A DNA stretch of 64,000 bases from Symbiodinium sp. CCMP2592 (GCA_905221615.1 CAJNDT010005501.1:206501-270500); one strand, 5' to 3'. Positions 42,765 to 55,070 are shown, counted from the first letter of the stretch. The notes: a model not told the origin generated them from the letters alone. Program-made: numbers and translations.

Positions 42765-42835
42765 CAGAGACTATAAGCTGGGGCACGAACTACTCTAGTT
42801 CTATGTTCAGACTAGGACTCTGACATTGTTTAGAC
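42765..42835 (+). repeat. Left arm of a 1.4-kb-spaced inverted duplication
   Basis: AGTCAGAGACTATAAGCTGG to GACTAGGACTCTGACA recurs inverted at 44452-44522. Each copy is joined to a family A element in the corresponding orientation. Confidence 0.85.
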
Positions 42836-42939
42836 ATGGGAGTTTCCGAAAATAGGGGACCCTAATATATTACGCTAAATAGTAGGATCCTTATGATAAG
42901 GACTCCAAAATAAGGTACCCCAATTTTCGGAAACTCCCA
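42836..42939. mobile_element. Foldback element, family A
   Basis: ACATGGGAGTTTCCGAAAAT and TTTTCGGAAACTCCCAC arms; part of the inverted duplication with 44336-44522. Confidence 0.9.
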
Positions 42940-44062
42940 CTTAGGAACTAAAGTCTCCGACGTGGAGCTTCGGGTCGTGGAGTTTAAGCAAACGAGCAGC
43001 CCGGGACATAAAGGGTTTGTATAGGGTTTAGGGTTTCGGGGCTTTAGGGTTGCTGAAGGGTTTAGGGTTTAGGGCTTCGTGGTTTTTAGGGTTCAGGGTT
43101 GAGGGTACAGAGCTTAGGGTACTAGGGTAGGGGGTTTAGGAGTTGAAGGTATACGGTTTCGGGTTTGACCATGGCAGCCGGAAAACCCTGAGCCACAACT
43201 ATACATCCGACAACCATGGAGCCAGAAAGCCCAACAAAAACGACGCCCACACCCCTAAACCGAAACCCCATGTGGCTTGTACTAGGCTTTTGGGGCTCAG
43301 GCCCCCAATGCCCCTAATTTCCTGGCGGTTTCAATTCTGAACGCTTTCTTTCTCGGGTTACGGAATATCTTTTGGGAACCTCTAGAAGCGACATAAACAT
43401 GCAATCGGCAGTTTAAAGACTAGGGGTGATGGTTTACAACTTCTTGGGCTTGGTCTCTGATGAACCTGTACCAGAAAACCCCAAAATCAAAATCCTACAA
43501 ACTACATCCCTAAACCCTCACGGCCCTAGCCGCCAAGCGTCGCGAATGCAAAGAACGGGGGCTGCCAAACAAGCGAGGGAACCTGCAGGAAACGCAAGTT
43601 CCTTTAAGGGTTCCTTCAGGGGTTTTCGGGCTCGCACGGTTTAGGGATTAAAGGGTAGAATACACCAGAAGCCTTCTGTTCAAAGGCGTGCGTGGCGTGA
43701 CAACAACCCTACTAAGGCCGCATCCAATAACCTTCAGTTCACGAATGGACCTCAAAGGGTAAGGACGGTGAGTATATGCCTCAATTACGGAATGTGACTC
43801 TTATGGACTTTGTTTTAACATCATAGGGGCCTCAATATCATGATTTAAGGCACAACCCTCTTAACCGGGTCTTCGTAGGGCACTGCACCCACCCTGTAAA
43901 AGTCTATATTTGGCGTCATAGTACAGGCTCCATATAGTTCGTTTATAAGTATTATCCATCTGTTACCGCGTCGCGGCAGCACCTGGGGTATCCCTGTAGC
44001 CGGAAAGACCTATCTTTTAGGGTTCCTTATTATAGTGTCTATATATTGTTCCTTAAAGGTAG

Positions 44063-44170
44063 ATGGGAGTTTCCGAAAATGGGGAACCCTACGTAATCTA
44101 ATACCCTAAATAGTAGGATCCTTGTGATAAGGACCCCCAAATAAGGTGCCCCTAACTTTCGGAAACTCTC
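44063..44170. mobile_element. Foldback element, family A
   Basis: ATGGGAGTTTCCGAAAATGG and CTTTCGGAAACTCTCAG arms. Confidence 0.88.
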
Positions 44171-44220
44171 AGATCTTTTCGGCTACAGGTTAGGGCTTTC
44201 TGAAAAGGAGTCGAAGCACC

Positions 44221-44323
44221 CCTACCCTATAATGGGCTGCATAATGGGTATATAATGGCTATATTGAAGGTATATACCTAGGGGTCCTGATGAAGGGTCC
44301 CTCCTCATACCCTTGGATTTAGC
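44221..44323 (+). mobile_element. Dispersed repeat, family L
   Basis: CCTACCCTATAATGGGCTGC, ATATACCTAGGGGTCCTGAT and GGGTCCCTCC in order; a sister copy is at 58456. A 3' fragment (GGTCCCTCCTTTTACCCTTGG) lies at 44535. Confidence 0.75.
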
Positions 44324-44335
44324 TCCTATGTCTAA

Positions 44336-44445
44336 ATGGGAATTTCCGAAAATAATAAGGGGTACCTGATTTCCGGGGTCCTTATCAAAAGGATCCTACT
44401 ATTTTAGGGTGCTACATTAGGGTCCCCTATGTTCGGAAACTCCCA
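44336..44445. mobile_element. Foldback element, family A
   Basis: ATGGGAATTTCCGAAAATAA and GTTCGGAAACTCCCAT arms, inverted relative to the 42836 copy. Confidence 0.88.
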
Positions 44446-44451
44446 TGTATT

Positions 44452-44522
44452 AAAAACATGTCAGAGTCCTAGTCTGAACATAGAACTCTAGTAGTCTGTG
44501 CCCCAGCTTATAGTCTCTGACT
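44452..44522 (-). repeat. Right arm of the inverted duplication
   Basis: TGTCAGAGTCCTAGTCTGAA to CTTATAGTCTCTGACT; inverse of 42765-42835 with a few substitutions. Confidence 0.85.
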
Positions 44523-44656
44523 CGTTATATTCGGGTCCCTCCTTTTACCCTTGGAAGGAGGAGGCGATGCCTTGGCCAGGGGTCGACTCGAGGGCAGATC
44601 CTGGAGCGCTCCCCAGGGCTGTCGGAGCCGGAGCCTTGGCTCTTTGAAGGTCCGGT

Positions 44657-44835
44657 TAAGGTTTAGGGCTAAGGTTTAGGGTTTAGGGCTTGGGGTTTAG
44701 GGTTTAGGGTTTGGGGTTAGGGTTTAGGGTTTGAGGTTTAGGGCTTTAGGGTTTTAGGGTTTTTGGGTTTAGGGTTTAGGGTTTAGGGTTTGGGGTTTGG
44801 GGTTTGGGGTTTGGGGTTTGGGGTTTGGGGTTTAG
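44657..44835 (+). repeat. TTTAGGG array grading into TTTGGGG
   Basis: About 15 TTTAGGG-type units are followed by eight perfect TTTGGGG units (44778-44831), then TTTAGGAATTAGGG. Confidence 0.92.
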
Positions 44836-45127
44836 GAATTAGGGTTGGCTTAGGGCTCATAGGGGGTTTAGCATCTATAAGATTTAGGGTTTATAGGGTC
44901 TACTCGGTTTATAGGGCTTATAGGGTCTATTGGGTTCAAGGCTTCGGGGTTAAACTGTTTTTGCGTTAATGCTGATTTTGTGTCGCGCCGTTTTGTGTAG
45001 GTTTGTTGTTGCTTTTGTGGTGACGGGGAAGCTGCTGTTGCTGTTGTTGCCGCTGTTGGTGTTAGTGTTGGTGTTGTTGACGCTGATGCTGCTGGTGGTG
45101 CTGGTGAGTGTCTTCGTGCTTGCGAGG

Positions 45128-45216
45128 GTGTTGGTGTTGCTGCGGTGGTGGCGGTGGTGGCGGTGGTGGCGGTGGTGGCGGTGGTGGCGGTGGTGGCGGT
45201 GGTGGTGGTGGTGGAT
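45128..45216 (+). repeat. 9-bp CGGTGGTGG minisatellite
   Basis: Eight uninterrupted GGTGGTGGC units ending in GGTGGTGGTGG, at the end of a GTT/GCT-rich stretch from 45003. Poly-Gly and poly-Trp frames are by-products. Confidence 0.92.
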
Positions 45217-45670
45217 TAGCCGGAAATCCCAGATCCCAGCCAAGACCGAGCAAGCTGTTCATGTCCTGGCAGCACGTTTTCATAGGCTGCTTGAGGCGAG
45301 CTCCACTATGATTTGAGATCCTGTGACCGTTATGAAGACTGAGTCCGCCCTGTGCAAACATACCCCAAAAAACAACACGTACAGGTCCCCAAACCCGAAA
45401 CAGGCCTTAACACGAAGCTTTCAAAAATCAAACCCGTAACCCTGACACTAAACCTTCAGGTCCGCGCAGCAGGTAGTCCAATGCCTCCTCCTCGCCGCAA
45501 GCCTCGCGCACGCAGCTCACGGCATCGCCAACCTGAACACGCGAAAGACCATGTGTCTTTTGGTTTTGGGGTTTTGGGTGTATGGTTAGCCAAAACCCCT
45601 AAGCCCTACCTTAGCCCTATAAACCTTCCCGATAAACCTACACTGTTAGGATTCAACAGCTTCCTCATAT

Positions 45671-45776
45671 ATGGGAGTTTCCGAAAATTAGGGGTACCTT
45701 ATTTTGCGGTCCACATAGTAAGGATCCTAGTATCTTAGGGTACTTCATTGGGGTCCCCTATTTTCGGAAACTCACA
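45671..45776. mobile_element. Foldback element, family A
   Basis: ATGGGAGTTTCCGAAAATTA and ATTTTCGGAAACTCACAT arms. Confidence 0.88.
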
Positions 45777-46464
45777 TATAAGTCCTGAGACGGTAGACTA
45801 TGCGGGTGAAGGTAAAGTGCAAGCTCCTAAACCCTAAACCAGACAACTTTGATTGAGATGCTGTGGGGTCTCTGGATACCAGCTTCAGGGTTTAGCCTCG
45901 CGCCTGGGATTCAGGAGTTGTTCAGAATTCTGCTTTACAGCCTGAGGTTTCAGGCTTCAGTTTGAGGGTTTATGGATTAAGGTCCGGGTCTTTGAACTTG
46001 GCGCAATCGGGTTCTCTCAGTCTTAGGCTTAAGGTTCAGGGGAGTTTGTGGGGCAAAGTCTTGGCTCAGGACCTTAGGATCTTGTGCAGCCGGAAAGCAA
46101 GACCAAGTGACTGAGTGAAGCTTACCCTAAACCCTAAACCCCTAGGGTGTGCAGTAGTCTGTGCCGCGTGGCATGCACCCCGTCTGGAGTCAGCTTGCTT
46201 CGGATCCTGGCGAGGAGACTGAGGGCTCAGGCATCTGTGGGTTCTTGCCGGGTGCAGTAACAATGGTACAGAAAGCTTAAACCCTTATGGGTTTAGGGTT
46301 TAAGGCTTAGGGTGATTATCCCTAAACCTGACAAGCGCCCTGGATAGTTTGTAAAACTTCAACACGTGCACAAGTGGCATGGAGTCGAGGAGGAACACGG
46401 CAAGCTGCCACATGGAACCTGCGAGTTGGCATTGCAACCCGAAAGGTCATCTGCCGGTTTGTGT

Positions 46465-46536
46465 GCGTATATATATATATATGTACATAGATATATATAT
46501 ATATATATATATATATAGATATATATATATATAGAT

Positions 46537-46625
<89 letters not shown>
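46465..46625. repeat. (AT)n microsatellite, about 160 bp
   Basis: Interrupted by GATAGATA and ACATATA; frames across it are low complexity. Confidence 0.93.
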
Positions 46626-46626
<1 letters not shown>

Positions 46627-47563
46627 ATGTCTAAACAGATACAGAAAATATATATATATATAAAAATATATAGTAAAATAGCATGCTGCAGCACGACGTC
46701 CTTGTTTTGAACCTCACTATCCACCGCAACGGGCCCACGGAAAACATGGAAACGGCTTAGGGGTGTCGGGTGTAGGGCCAAGGGGTTTGGATTGAGGTTG
46801 CTGAGGAGCAAAGTTTCACCTTTGGGAGTATTTTGGGGTTGGTAGGGGGGTTGTCCTACACTACCTGGAGAGTGAGGGGCTAATGTAGGGGCCTTAATAA
46901 TTCGCCTCGGCCCGAGCCGAAGCGGCAGAGGTTCCTATACGGATTCCCTCCCCAGCAACCCCACCTCCAAAACTGCCCCCCGCCCCCCTCCGCCCGTTCC
47001 CCTCCCGTTCAAGGTTTAGGGTTTAGGGTTTAGGGTTTAGGAATAATGTCGACTGTTGGTTGGTGATTCCTGCTCCTCTCGCACTACTTGCTGACCCTCT
47101 CCATGCCATGGCATGCGAGCTTCACGTTTGCATCAAGGGCTGCACTTTCTCCCCATACGCTGCGGGTTTAGGGTTTCGGGTTCAAGGTTCAAGCTTTAAG
47201 GCTTGGGGTTTAGAGTTTCGGGTTTCAGGCTTATGGGCCTTGGTAAGCTTTCGGGTTGCTGCTTTCCGAAACAATGCCCCACAGCCGGGCCGAGGCGCAC
47301 GACGCGAAGCGCTGAAAATCAGAATAGGGTTTGGGGTATGCTATCCTATAACTACAAGAATAAGAGACCCCCCCACACACACAACCCAAATCTAATTAAT
47401 AAGGCCACTACATTACTGGGGCAAAGGCCCCATCAAACCCGGACAGCACCTCGGCCACAGGCTCGGAGAGCGGCGGAGAAGCTGACCTTATCGGCAATGA
47501 ACTTCCGTTATATGGGAGCTGCTTAGAGGTTTCATAGCATGTTATAAGGTATTAGGAGCTGCT

Positions 47564-47657
47564 TACCACTATGGGCTATTAGACCTTATGGGTACCTTAA
47601 TCTACCCTTAATAGGGTCCTAATAGGGATCTTTACGGTCTAATAGCCCATAGTGGTA
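47564..47657. mobile_element. Foldback element, family R, with flanking direct repeats
   Basis: Arms TACCACTATGGGCTATTAGA and its exact inverse. It is flanked by TTCATAGCATGTTATAAGGT (47531) and TTCATAGCATGTTATAGGGT (47669), direct repeats of about 24 bp. Confidence 0.85.
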
Positions 47658-47699
47658 GGGCTTCATAGCATGTTATAGGGTATTATAGCAAGGTCTTTC

Positions 47700-50600
47700 T
47701 GGTTTTTTTAGGATGGCTTCATTGATTTGTACAGGGAGTTTACAGCTTCTTGTCCGGTTCACGGTTTGGGGGGACTCTCTGCTTTAGATTTCTCGGGCTT
47801 GGGTAACGGTCGTATTAGGGTGTTCAAAGTTCCGTCAAAAGGATCCTCGCGGGCCGTTGAAGGGCTAGGGTTTCATAAAGGTTTACAAGAGCATACAGGA
47901 CATCATATCATAGTGCCAAGTATGGACTTTCTGTGTGTTTCAGTATGGGCGGTCTTTGGGTGTCAGAGCGGCTTAAGACGATGTGTCAGGGCCTCATAAG
48001 ATGTCTATGGAAGCTTCGTAGGGCTTTGGGTTTAGGTTAGGATGCTTCGGGATCCATGGTTCGATGCTTTAAAGATTCAGGGTATGTGGCTCAGTCGACA
48101 CGGCGACTGTCAATGTGACTAGCAAACCAGACGGACTCTAGGCGCCTACGGCTTAGGGCTGAGGGTAGACTTGAAACCTTCAGGCCTAAAGCCCTAAACC
48201 ACAGAGTAAGCACCAGAGAAGAGAGTTAGAAATAAGTTGAACAAAAGGGTCCTAGATACTACCCACGCAAGACCCTAAACCCCCAAGCCCTCAACGCCTG
48301 AAGCCCAAAGCCTGAAGCCCTCAACCTTAAATCCAATAAAGCGCTGCTGTATATGAAACCCGATTAAAACCCTATATGAAAGCCCTGCAGCCTATCTACG
48401 ATACGTCGGGAGAATGCAACCTATCAACGTCAAGAGGTCCTTACAACGACTGCTTAACACCCTATACCCCGCCCCTAGGAAAGGTGTAATAAAGAAACCA
48501 GCCACGACAAGCAAAAACAAAGCCACAACACACAGAACAGGCGCCTTGTCCAAGGAAGCCCCGGAGCATTGAAGGCCAGACAGAAGAACCAACGCCGAAG
48601 CCCACTCCTGCTGTGTCGAATATAGGTAACGTAGGGCTGGCTTCACAGTATCTCATAGTGGTTCAAAGACGTTTGTTGCAGGGTTTAGGGCAGTTTAGGG
48701 GTTCAGGTCTTAGGGCTCAGGGTTTTAGGGTTGTCGAAGAGAGGTGGCTTTGGGGGTGGGGGACTGGTACAGGATTTTTCTAATCAGAGTTTGGGCTTAG
48801 GGCTTGGGGTTACGTGGACAGGATGCAACCGTGCGTGATAGGGTGTTGTCGGATTTTGTGGTGTTCCGTGGGGTGTGTCTAGGGGTGTCTGCATTGTGGC
48901 ATAAGGGCCTCTGGATGATTGGTTTATAAGGAGCCCTTAATCCTGGCTGCCTTCATCCCGCCTTCTAGGCGATTGAGGGGCCCCGCTCATGAAAGCCCTC
49001 TCAAACCCCTGCAACATCCAATAATTTCCTCATCACCAATATGAAAGGCCTTTGCAACCCCCAACAGAAACCTCCAGTTCCCGCAACAAGAACGATGAAA
49101 GCCTTGTGAACACCCCATGCTGCCGTAACTTCGGCAAGCGGGCTTGGTTAAACCATAACAACGGTTAACCCGAAGCCGCTAACCCTAAGGGCTCATGCCT
49201 GGACCTCACACCCCAAACCTGAAAAAGCTCGAAACCCTAAACGACGAAAGCCCTAAATCCTAGGGATCTAGATTCCTAGATCGTACCTCGCATTCGGCAC
49301 AGGCGATCATCGCCGCAGTGTGGCAGTGATTGTCACCGCGCAGGGATCTGTTGGTTTAGCATTTAAGAAAGGGCCAAGGAGTTGGGGGTTTACGGTTTGA
49401 AATAGCAGTTGGGGGTTTAGGTTTAAATTAGGAGTTGGGGGAATTAGGGTATAGTAGATTATTAGTTTGGGGATCTAGGAATGAGAATTCCTGGCTTGGT
49501 AGATATGCTCTGCCTAGAGGACAGTTGCTGTCAAAAGGGAACCGAAAACCCAGAAGCTAGACCGTATACTATAAAAACCCCAAAACACACATGATCTTAA
49601 CCACATAGCCACAAAGCCTAAACGCCTCTACCACAAAACCTTCTAATCAAACGCCTTAAGCCACACTAAACGGTTTCAGGGTGATGGGATGTAGGGTTCA
49701 GCATTTACTTAGTTAGGGTTGGCAGTGCTGCGGCCTCTCCGGAGCAAGGAGCGCTCGAACGTCTGTGTTCTGACGCGAAAGAACTGTGCTCTTTGACTTA
49801 GGCTTTTTTGGCAAGCTTGAGCTGAAGCTTCGTGACAGGCTCGTTCCGTGAAACCCTAGTAGCCCTAGTATTCCCTGAACCTAAACCCGACGCCCTAAAC
49901 CTCCAAACCCTAAAGCCCTTAGCCCTCACACACTGAACTCATCCACAAGAGAGCCGCCTCTCTTCGGCACTTGCGAGCAGCGCGCAGGAAAGTTGCCATT
50001 TCAGCCCGGAAGCGCAGGAACGGAGCACGGCCCCATAGCCTTGTGGTCTTTGTTTCAACTCCTCTTCTATGAGGCCAGAAGGTTTTGGCGCTTCGGGTTC
50101 AAAAGTATATAGGTTGAGCATTTTAGGGCTGAAACATTGGGGTTCTATGGAGGGAACCTCATCTTGAGCTTCTATGTCTTAACATGGACATGAAACCCGA
50201 AGCCCTCAACCCACAACCCACCCGGATCCACCCTCAACCCATAAACCGGAAAATCTGAGCTATAAATCCTGCAACACCTGCTGAAACACCCCATCACCCT
50301 CTATCAAACTATCAAAACCCTATACGTCCTTTACATATTTTTCGACGATAGAGAAACAGCCCCTGGCAGGCCTGTTGCTCGAATAAGCCGAGGCAAGATC
50401 CTCTTAAGAAGATGCTAAGGATTTGGACTCTAGGGTTTAGGGTTTGTGATTTAGGGCTTAGGGTGTGTTTTCTAGGCTTCATACTGCATTCAATCGATTT
50501 AGGGTTTGTAGGTCTTAGTCTGTTTAGGCGGCTTGGGATTTCGGGTTTGGGGTTTAGGCGGTTTAGGGTTTGGGGGGAGGGCTTGGGCGTAGGCTCCACT

Positions 50601-52480
50601 ACTTATTCTTCAAATCTCGATAACTATGGGGGTCTAGCATGGTTTAGGGGTTGAAGTTTGTCAATTGGGAAGCACCTGAAGCATCTCTCACAAAATCACC
50701 CGTAGCCTCTGTGTTCTTCGCGGTTCAAGTCCATCTTGTAATGTTTTTCTAGCTCGTACGCGGACTCCAAAGCCGAATGTGCTTCTCAATTTTTTGTTTA
50801 AGGACGACAGCAACAACAGCCCAATTTTTGCTGGGACATCATATTCTGAACCCTAAACCCGCTTTGCAAAAAGACCCGAAAGAACAACCGCGCCAAGCGT
50901 GAACCCTCTGCCAGAGATTTCAATAGGGTTCGAAAGGGTTCCAGAAAAGGGGGCTCTATAAGGGTTGTAAACGGTCTTCCTGGGCTTGCGCTTTGGGGTC
51001 CTCTATGTTGTTGATTGCAACTATTGTCAATGCGGATGGCCTTAGACAGCGTGTCATTTTGTCGGATCTACGGACATATAGATCCTGAACCCTGACATCC
51101 GAATCGGAACTTTTCCGAAACCCTGCGAAAAGCCAAGAGCCCTAGCCCTTTTGCTCTATAAAACCAAAGCCCTAAACCAGAGGCAGCCGAGAAGCTGAAG
51201 CGGTCAGGTGACAACTGCGAGGTCAGCAGCGTCTGGGCGGAGGCCCTATAAACATAAACCCCTAACTGAATAGGTTCCTGATTGATCCCTAAATAATATA
51301 GGTACCCTTTTTCATACCATGCGGTTTTCACAAGGGAACCATACAACGAAAAGGGCAAAAGGGTACAACTCAGGAACCTAGTACACTTTATATGATTCCA
51401 GACAGGAAGCGCCTAAAAGCAAAATTCCTCAAGGGCCTGCAGCCGGCAAACCCGCTCTAAAGCTCTGGAGCAGGCATTTGGACCTTGCGCGTCTTGCGAC
51501 TCAAAGTCAAAAGCAGCGAAGTCTTGCTTGAAGGCTTTCGGAGAACGAGCAATAGAACATCAGTTGAAATGGCGCAGCAGCAACAACAGTGACGGCAGCA
51601 GCCCCACCAGCTGCAACAGCTTCAGCACACCGTCAACTCAGCAACTAGATGTAGACAGCAAAGAGCCAGCATTAGCCGATGTTCAAGAGAGAGAGTGCAA
51701 GGAAAGAGCAGGTGTTGTAAGAAGAAGATCACAAGTAAGTCACGTGATTTCTCTGAAGCCTGCTTATTAAACACATTAACCATATACAAACCCCCCTAAA
51801 ACCCTCCCTATCCCTTTAAACCTGCCTCGAGCAACGCAAGAGCTGCTTGCCACTGGCCGCTCGTTTCACAAGCCGTCATGGCTGTGTTGTAGCTCACCTA
51901 GGTTTAGGGGATAGGCATGATTAGCGGCTGCGTGGTTCAGGGGTTTAGCGCTTAGGGCTTAAGGTGCAGGTGCTTGGGCAGGGTGTAGGTCTAGGGTTAG
52001 GTGGGGTTTACGGCTGCGAGGTTTTAGGGTCAGGGCTTCCGAGTTAAGGAGTAGGGCAGGGGCTTAGGCCCAAACACCTTCACGTCTTACGTGCCCAACC
52101 ACCCAAATTTTGTCCCCAAGCCCCACAAGTACGAGTTACCTCAAATCCCAATGTAGACATTGTGGAGCTGAGAAGAAGCATTTCAAAGCCCCACATCCCT
52201 CGAATTCCCAAACCCACCAAATCAAGTTCATTAACGCAGAACCCTCCCACATTCCCAAACATTCCTCCCAACCCCTTAAAACCTCAACCCGCAAGTCCTC
52301 TGGGTTGACCTGCTTTGAGGGTCTTCAAGCTGAATCTGTCTGTCGGTCATAAATAGGGCTGAGGATTTAGGGTTTAGGGCGCACTCAGACTAAGCTAGTT
52401 ATGAGCCCGAAACACGAAACCCGGACCCTAAAAGCCTTCTCAAACGTTTTTACTTACGCAGCCTTTACCAGAACCAGTTG
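47700..52480. other. Long stretch without a supported gene
   Basis: Unique sequence with scattered CCCTAAA/TTTAGGG remnants. Open frames of 60-96 codons exist on both strands (for example 51068-51358 minus) but none has clear signals. Confidence 0.4.
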
Positions 52481-52494
52481 TAAGCATTGTGAAT

Positions 52495-52556
52495 TTATAT
52501 ACCTATATACATACATACATACATACATACATAAATGTATATATATATATATATGA
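52495..52556. repeat. ATAC/AT microsatellite
   Basis: (ATAC)n then (AT)n, just past the stop of the 52.6-kb gene. Confidence 0.9.
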
Positions 52557-52575
52557 GCTTGAAAGAATGTTGCCA

Positions 52576-53370
52576 TCACATCTCTCTTGTTGCTGGGCCT
52601 CCGAGTCTTTCCTTCCATCGCCGCCTGGAGCCTGGCGAAGGTTCTTCAACCGGCATAGGACCAAACCGGCTAAACTCTTCCGCGATCTTATCCATGAACT
52701 TGCTGAATCGCTCGAATGTCTTCTTGGCTTGTTGGCCTTTTTTTGGTTCGCTGCCTTCTGCCTTGTAGGCCAGATGGCAGCAGGGTGCAAAAGAAGAGAT
52801 GAAGCCGCTAGAGGCCTTGGCCAGAATAGAAGGATACGCGTCCTCCCGCGCAAGACTTTCAGCTTGGCCACAGGTGCATTACGAGGGCGGCAAGCACCGA
52901 CTGAGGCCTGCCTCAACCTTCCGAAATCCCTTAGTCTGTGAGCCTATACCTTGAATGATGTCATATTCGGGATCCTCCGAGAATTTACGATATTTTCCCC
53001 AGTTTTCGGGATTTTGGAACTTCTGGGTGGGAATGTCGCCCTCGATGGTTCGCTTGCCATCCTTACAGCTATACTTCGTTGCTGGTAACAAGGCGCCCGA
53101 TGTAGGGGCCTTAATGATCAGAGTAGGGCTCCTTTAAAGGGGGCCTGTAAGGGCTACTAAAAGGGAACCATAAGGGTGTTATAAAAAAGGGGCCTTAATA
53201 ACTTGAATAGGGTTTGGCGGGGCATAAGTATACTATACTCCCAGACCCTATTCTCGTTGTTGAGGTCCCTGCATTAGCTCGGCCTTGAAGAAGTCCAAAC
53301 ATATCTGTGTCTGTGCCACACTCGAAGTAGAACTAAACCCGAACCCTTGGGAACTCTCTTCAGAGCCCAT
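52576..53370 (-). CDS. Complete three-exon gene, 173 residues, unknown protein
   Basis: Exons: 53370-53268, 53081-52950 and 52862-52576. The ATG at 53370 follows an in-frame TGA. All three exons join in frame to 522 nt ending at TGA 52576. The protein starts MGSEESSQGFGFSSTSS and has a charged central part (KDGKRTIEGDIPTQKFQN, WGKYRKFSEDPEYDI), a short hydrophobic stretch with two Cys (ASSGFISSFAPCCHLAY) and a basic C-terminal region (KKTFERFSKFMDKIAEEF, RRRWKERLGG). I recognise no domain; soluble and probably intracellular. Intron 2 (52949-52863, 87 nt) is GT-AG. Intron 1 (53267-53082, 186 nt) is GA-AG and consists largely of family G foldback sequence whose end supplies the donor. The upstream gene stops at 53623. 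Frames on plus (150 codons at 52489-52941) are shadows. Confidence 0.68.
53182..53274. mobile_element. Foldback element, family G, at a splice donor
   Basis: AAAGGGGCCTTAATAACTTG and GTTGTTGAGGTCCCTGCATTA arms. On minus the outer end reads ATGCAGGGACCTCAAC, and the proposed GA donor is the second G-A. A second truncated copy (GTAGGGGCCTTAATGATCAG) lies at 53102. Confidence 0.75.
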
Positions 53371-53622
53371 GCTTCATAGCAGCGCTAAGCCCATGTAGGC
53401 GTCATAAAGACATCTGGGTTTGGGGGTTAGCTAGGGGGCTTACGGCGTTAGAGCTCATGGTCTAGGGTTTTCAGGCTGTAGATTAGGGCCTCAAGGTTTA
53501 TGGGAAAGTACTACTGCTTTACTCAGCCCGGTGCCAAGTCTTTGCCCACACTTCGCGGCTCCATCTCCTGCCGTCTTGGGGTTTAGTGTTTCGGGTAAGG
53601 GTTTAGCCTTTGGATTTGGAAT

Positions 53623-53875
53623 TTACGGCTTATTTTCTGTCATGACTATCGTGGTCGTTCTCTTTCGTTTGGGATCTGTCTGCTTGTCTTGTGCATTGTG
53701 CTGTTCGTGTCTCGCTGCTGCTTGGCTTCCAGCCTCTAGGCCTGACAGTGTACGGTTCTGCTCTTGCAGGTTCACGGGTAAGTCGAATCCCTCCCTCATC
53801 GCTACACCCAAGTTAACACCCCCTAGATCGAGATCACAAATATTGCCACGGCAGTGCCGAAAAGCACAATCAACA
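53623..53875 (-). CDS. Candidate 3'-terminal exon, unknown protein
   Basis: A good acceptor (TTCTTGCAG at 53884-53876) is followed by 84 codons to TAA at 53623. Begins VDCAFRHCRGNICDLDLG and continues with EGFDLPVNLQEQNRTLSGL and a hydrophilic tail (QDKQTDPKRKRTTT). Only 253 bp separate its stop from the ATG of the next gene, tight tandem packing. No family is recognised. An ATG at 53799 could also start a short protein. Confidence 0.45.
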
Positions 53876-54659
53876 CTGCAAGAACATGTTGCGGTGCGCT
53901 GGGACCCCCACCCCCCACCGCCCCAACCCCTGAGCTAAAAGCTGAAATGCACTAGCCCTAAAACCCTAAACGCACACTCAAGACCCGTCATAGAAATCCG
54001 TGTAGAACTGTCAAGGAACCATTGAAGGAACCCAAATGATCTGGGTTGATCTTGCGGGCCTTCGCAGGCACGTGTGTGCTTCTTCTTAAGCCGTATACGC
54101 CGTACGACAAACCCGGAATCCTAAACCCAATGCCCTCGCAAGCCCTATAAAACGCTCACAAAGCCCTGTGAAGAGTATGAACGTCGCATGAGCACCTTGT
54201 ATAAACTGTAGAAAGACCTTCCTCAACCCTCATAAGACTTTAAGCCAGCCGCTTAAATGAACTCTTAAACGAAACCTGAATAGGAACCCAAGAAGGAACA
54301 TACGACCACGAAGGCCTGCAGCGTCTGAAGTGCAACGTGGACCCTGAAAGGAACCAATTCAAGGAACCCTTAGATGATTCAAGGAGCTAGTGCATGGAAT
54401 CCTTAACTGCTAGTTATAAACCCGAAAACTCTAAATCGTAAAACCCTAAACCCTAAAACTCTAAACCCTAAACCAAAACCCTAAAACTCTAAAACATAAA
54501 ACCCTAAACCCTAAGCCCTAACCCGAAACCTTACCACCCCGGAAGCCTCCAGCGTCTCAAGAGCCAGGACCCAATGACCGGTGTCTTTCAGGGACTGCAG
54601 CGTGCTCGAGAAGGTGTAGCCGTTCACCTCCCAACGGTAGTCTTACGCAAGACCATGTG

Positions 54660-54913
54660 AGTGTGTTTTTTTTGTATATATGTATACATAAATACATATG
54701 GGTAGACAGATAGATGGGTATGTAGGTAGGTAGATCGATAAACAGATATAGATATATCTATCTTTTACCTATCTATGAAAGTTTGTGTGCATGCATGCAC
54801 GAATTTGTGCAGGCCCGCTTGTGCATGCATCTTGCGTGTATGGGTGCATACATCTGTGCGTGCATACGTAAACATATATATATATATATATATACACGTA
54901 TACTTATGTGTGT

Positions 54914-54947
<34 letters not shown>

Positions 54948-55070
54948 CTGTGTGTGTATCTATACATGTTTGAGTATATCATGTATGAACATACATGTAT
55001 TAAACGAGTCTGTATATATGCATATATATATATATGTACAAATGTATGTGTGTGTGTGTGTGTGCGCGTG
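54660..55070. repeat. Compound AT/GT/ATAG microsatellite
   Basis: Blocks of (TA)n, (TG)n and GTAGGTAG tetramers over 400 bp; frames of up to 127 codons are Tyr/Ile/Cys low complexity. Confidence 0.9.

Noticed and set aside
45062..45361. Poly-Gly, poly-Trp and poly-Pro frames
   Set aside because: Products of the 9-bp GGT/GGC repeat.
46359..46811. 150-codon minus frame across the AT tract
   Set aside because: Mostly Tyr-Ile repeats from (AT)n.
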